Of a stretch of DNA of 64,000 nucleotides, positions 63,805 through 64,000 are shown piece by piece (the stretch's first letter is position 1; each line of letters opens with the position of its first letter). Source of the stretch: Pseudooceanicola spongiae (GTDB taxonomy: Bacteria > Pseudomonadota > Alphaproteobacteria > Rhodobacterales > Rhodobacteraceae); NCBI RefSeq assembly GCF_014899185.1, contig NZ_CP045201.1:4069501-4133500 (forward strand), read 5' to 3'. A model generated the notes under the pieces. That model was not told the DNA's origin. It made no database searches and was given only the letters and a program-made list of their open reading frames with translations. A program made the translations under genes and the position numbers.

Positions 63805-64000
63805 TCAGGCCTTCGGAGGTCGGCGCAGTCCGTTCGGGTGGTTCAGCTCGGTCAGATCATCCGACGCCCAGGCATGAATTGCCCTGGAGCTGGACCCTGC
63901 GGTGACAAGGTCAAACGATGGCGTAGAGGCCTCGAAAAGGCACGCATGGTCGCAGCACACCAACGCCTGCGTGTCCGAAGTCCTGTCCTGTTTCGCATGC
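63805..64000 (-). CDS. Partial gene cut by the right edge (copper-locus protein)
   Basis: The C-terminal 65 codons of a minus-strand frame enter from the right edge and stop at 63805. The part contains ALVCCDHACLFEAS and ends LRRPPKA, similar in style to small Cys-containing DUF2946-like proteins and to the 58241 product. The start is outside the window. Confidence 0.5.
   Translation of the reverse strand, partial: HAKQDRTSDTQALVCCDHACLFEASTPSFDLVTAGSSSRAIHAWASDDLTELNHPNGLRRPPKA

Overview
The window is high-GC DNA from an alphaproteobacterium of the Rhodobacterales (Roseobacter/Rhodobacter type). This is inferred from codon use, from the rhizobial/roseobacterial rha operon layout, and from the intergenic repeat built on gggggaggccgcaggcc. 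No rRNA gene, complete tRNA gene, CRISPR array or complete insertion sequence was seen.

Region 1 (0.1-13.4 kb) is L-rhamnose catabolism. An RpiR-type regulator and a divergent aldo/keto reductase precede the leftward genes rhaI (isomerase) and rhaD (aldolase fused to a lactaldehyde dehydrogenase). Facing them is the rightward operon rhaR-rhaS-rhaT-rhaP-rhaQ-rhaU-rhaK (DeoR repressor, ABC importer, mutarotase, kinase). A long inverted repeat between rhaD and rhaR is the likely RhaR operator.

Region 2 (13.4-19.4 kb) is housekeeping: an mntP manganese exporter with a structured leader, a glutathionyl-hydroquinone reductase, DoxX with a divergent LysR regulator, a Nudix hydrolase, a PiT phosphate transporter and a DUF983 protein.

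Region 3 (19.4-30 kb) is a non-phosphorylating aldonate/pentonate pathway. It has a sugar-acid dehydratase, a DHDPS-family 2-keto-3-deoxy acid dehydratase (broken by a single-base frameshift), an alpha-ketoglutarate semialdehyde dehydrogenase, an RraA-type protein and a 2-hydroxyacid dehydrogenase. Divergent from these are a tripartite tricarboxylate-type transporter (TctC-TctB-TctA) and a LacI-type regulator, with two matching palindromic operators between the two units.

Region 4 (30-37.2 kb) holds a phosphoglycolate phosphatase-like HAD protein, a TSUP permease, a LysR regulator facing an MhqO/MhqD-like pair (ring-cleaving dioxygenase family and esterase), and MprF.

Region 5 (37.2-46.7 kb) is an accessory island of lower GC. 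It starts near a fragment resembling the 3' end of tRNA-Gln. It carries an XRE regulator with a divergent DHA2-type efflux pump, then a tightly coupled three-gene cassette: a C5 cytosine methyltransferase, a 994-residue protein that appears to join an N-terminal MutL/MORC-like GHKL ATPase to a C-terminal histidine-kinase-like ATPase, and a protein with a receiver-like domain and a large unassigned C-terminal part. This is the best candidate for a little-described anti-phage or conflict system.

Region 6 (47.2-55.1 kb) is a prophage remnant: an orphan C5 methyltransferase, a GapR-like protein, small unknown genes, a repressor with four operators of the form ATCCGA-N5-TCGGAT, a Cro-like candidate and early replication-type genes. 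There are no head, tail, lysis or integrase genes.

Region 7 (55.4-64 kb) has an SDR dehydrogenase, an rsmJ-like methyltransferase, a DUF4287 protein, and a copper/redox locus: two c-type cytochromes, a SHOCT protein, a CusF-like copper chaperone, a multicopper oxidase, a TolC-like lipoprotein, a small lipoprotein and a gene cut by the right edge. A family of intergenic elements built from 11-bp GATACCG units occurs four times in the first 30 kb.
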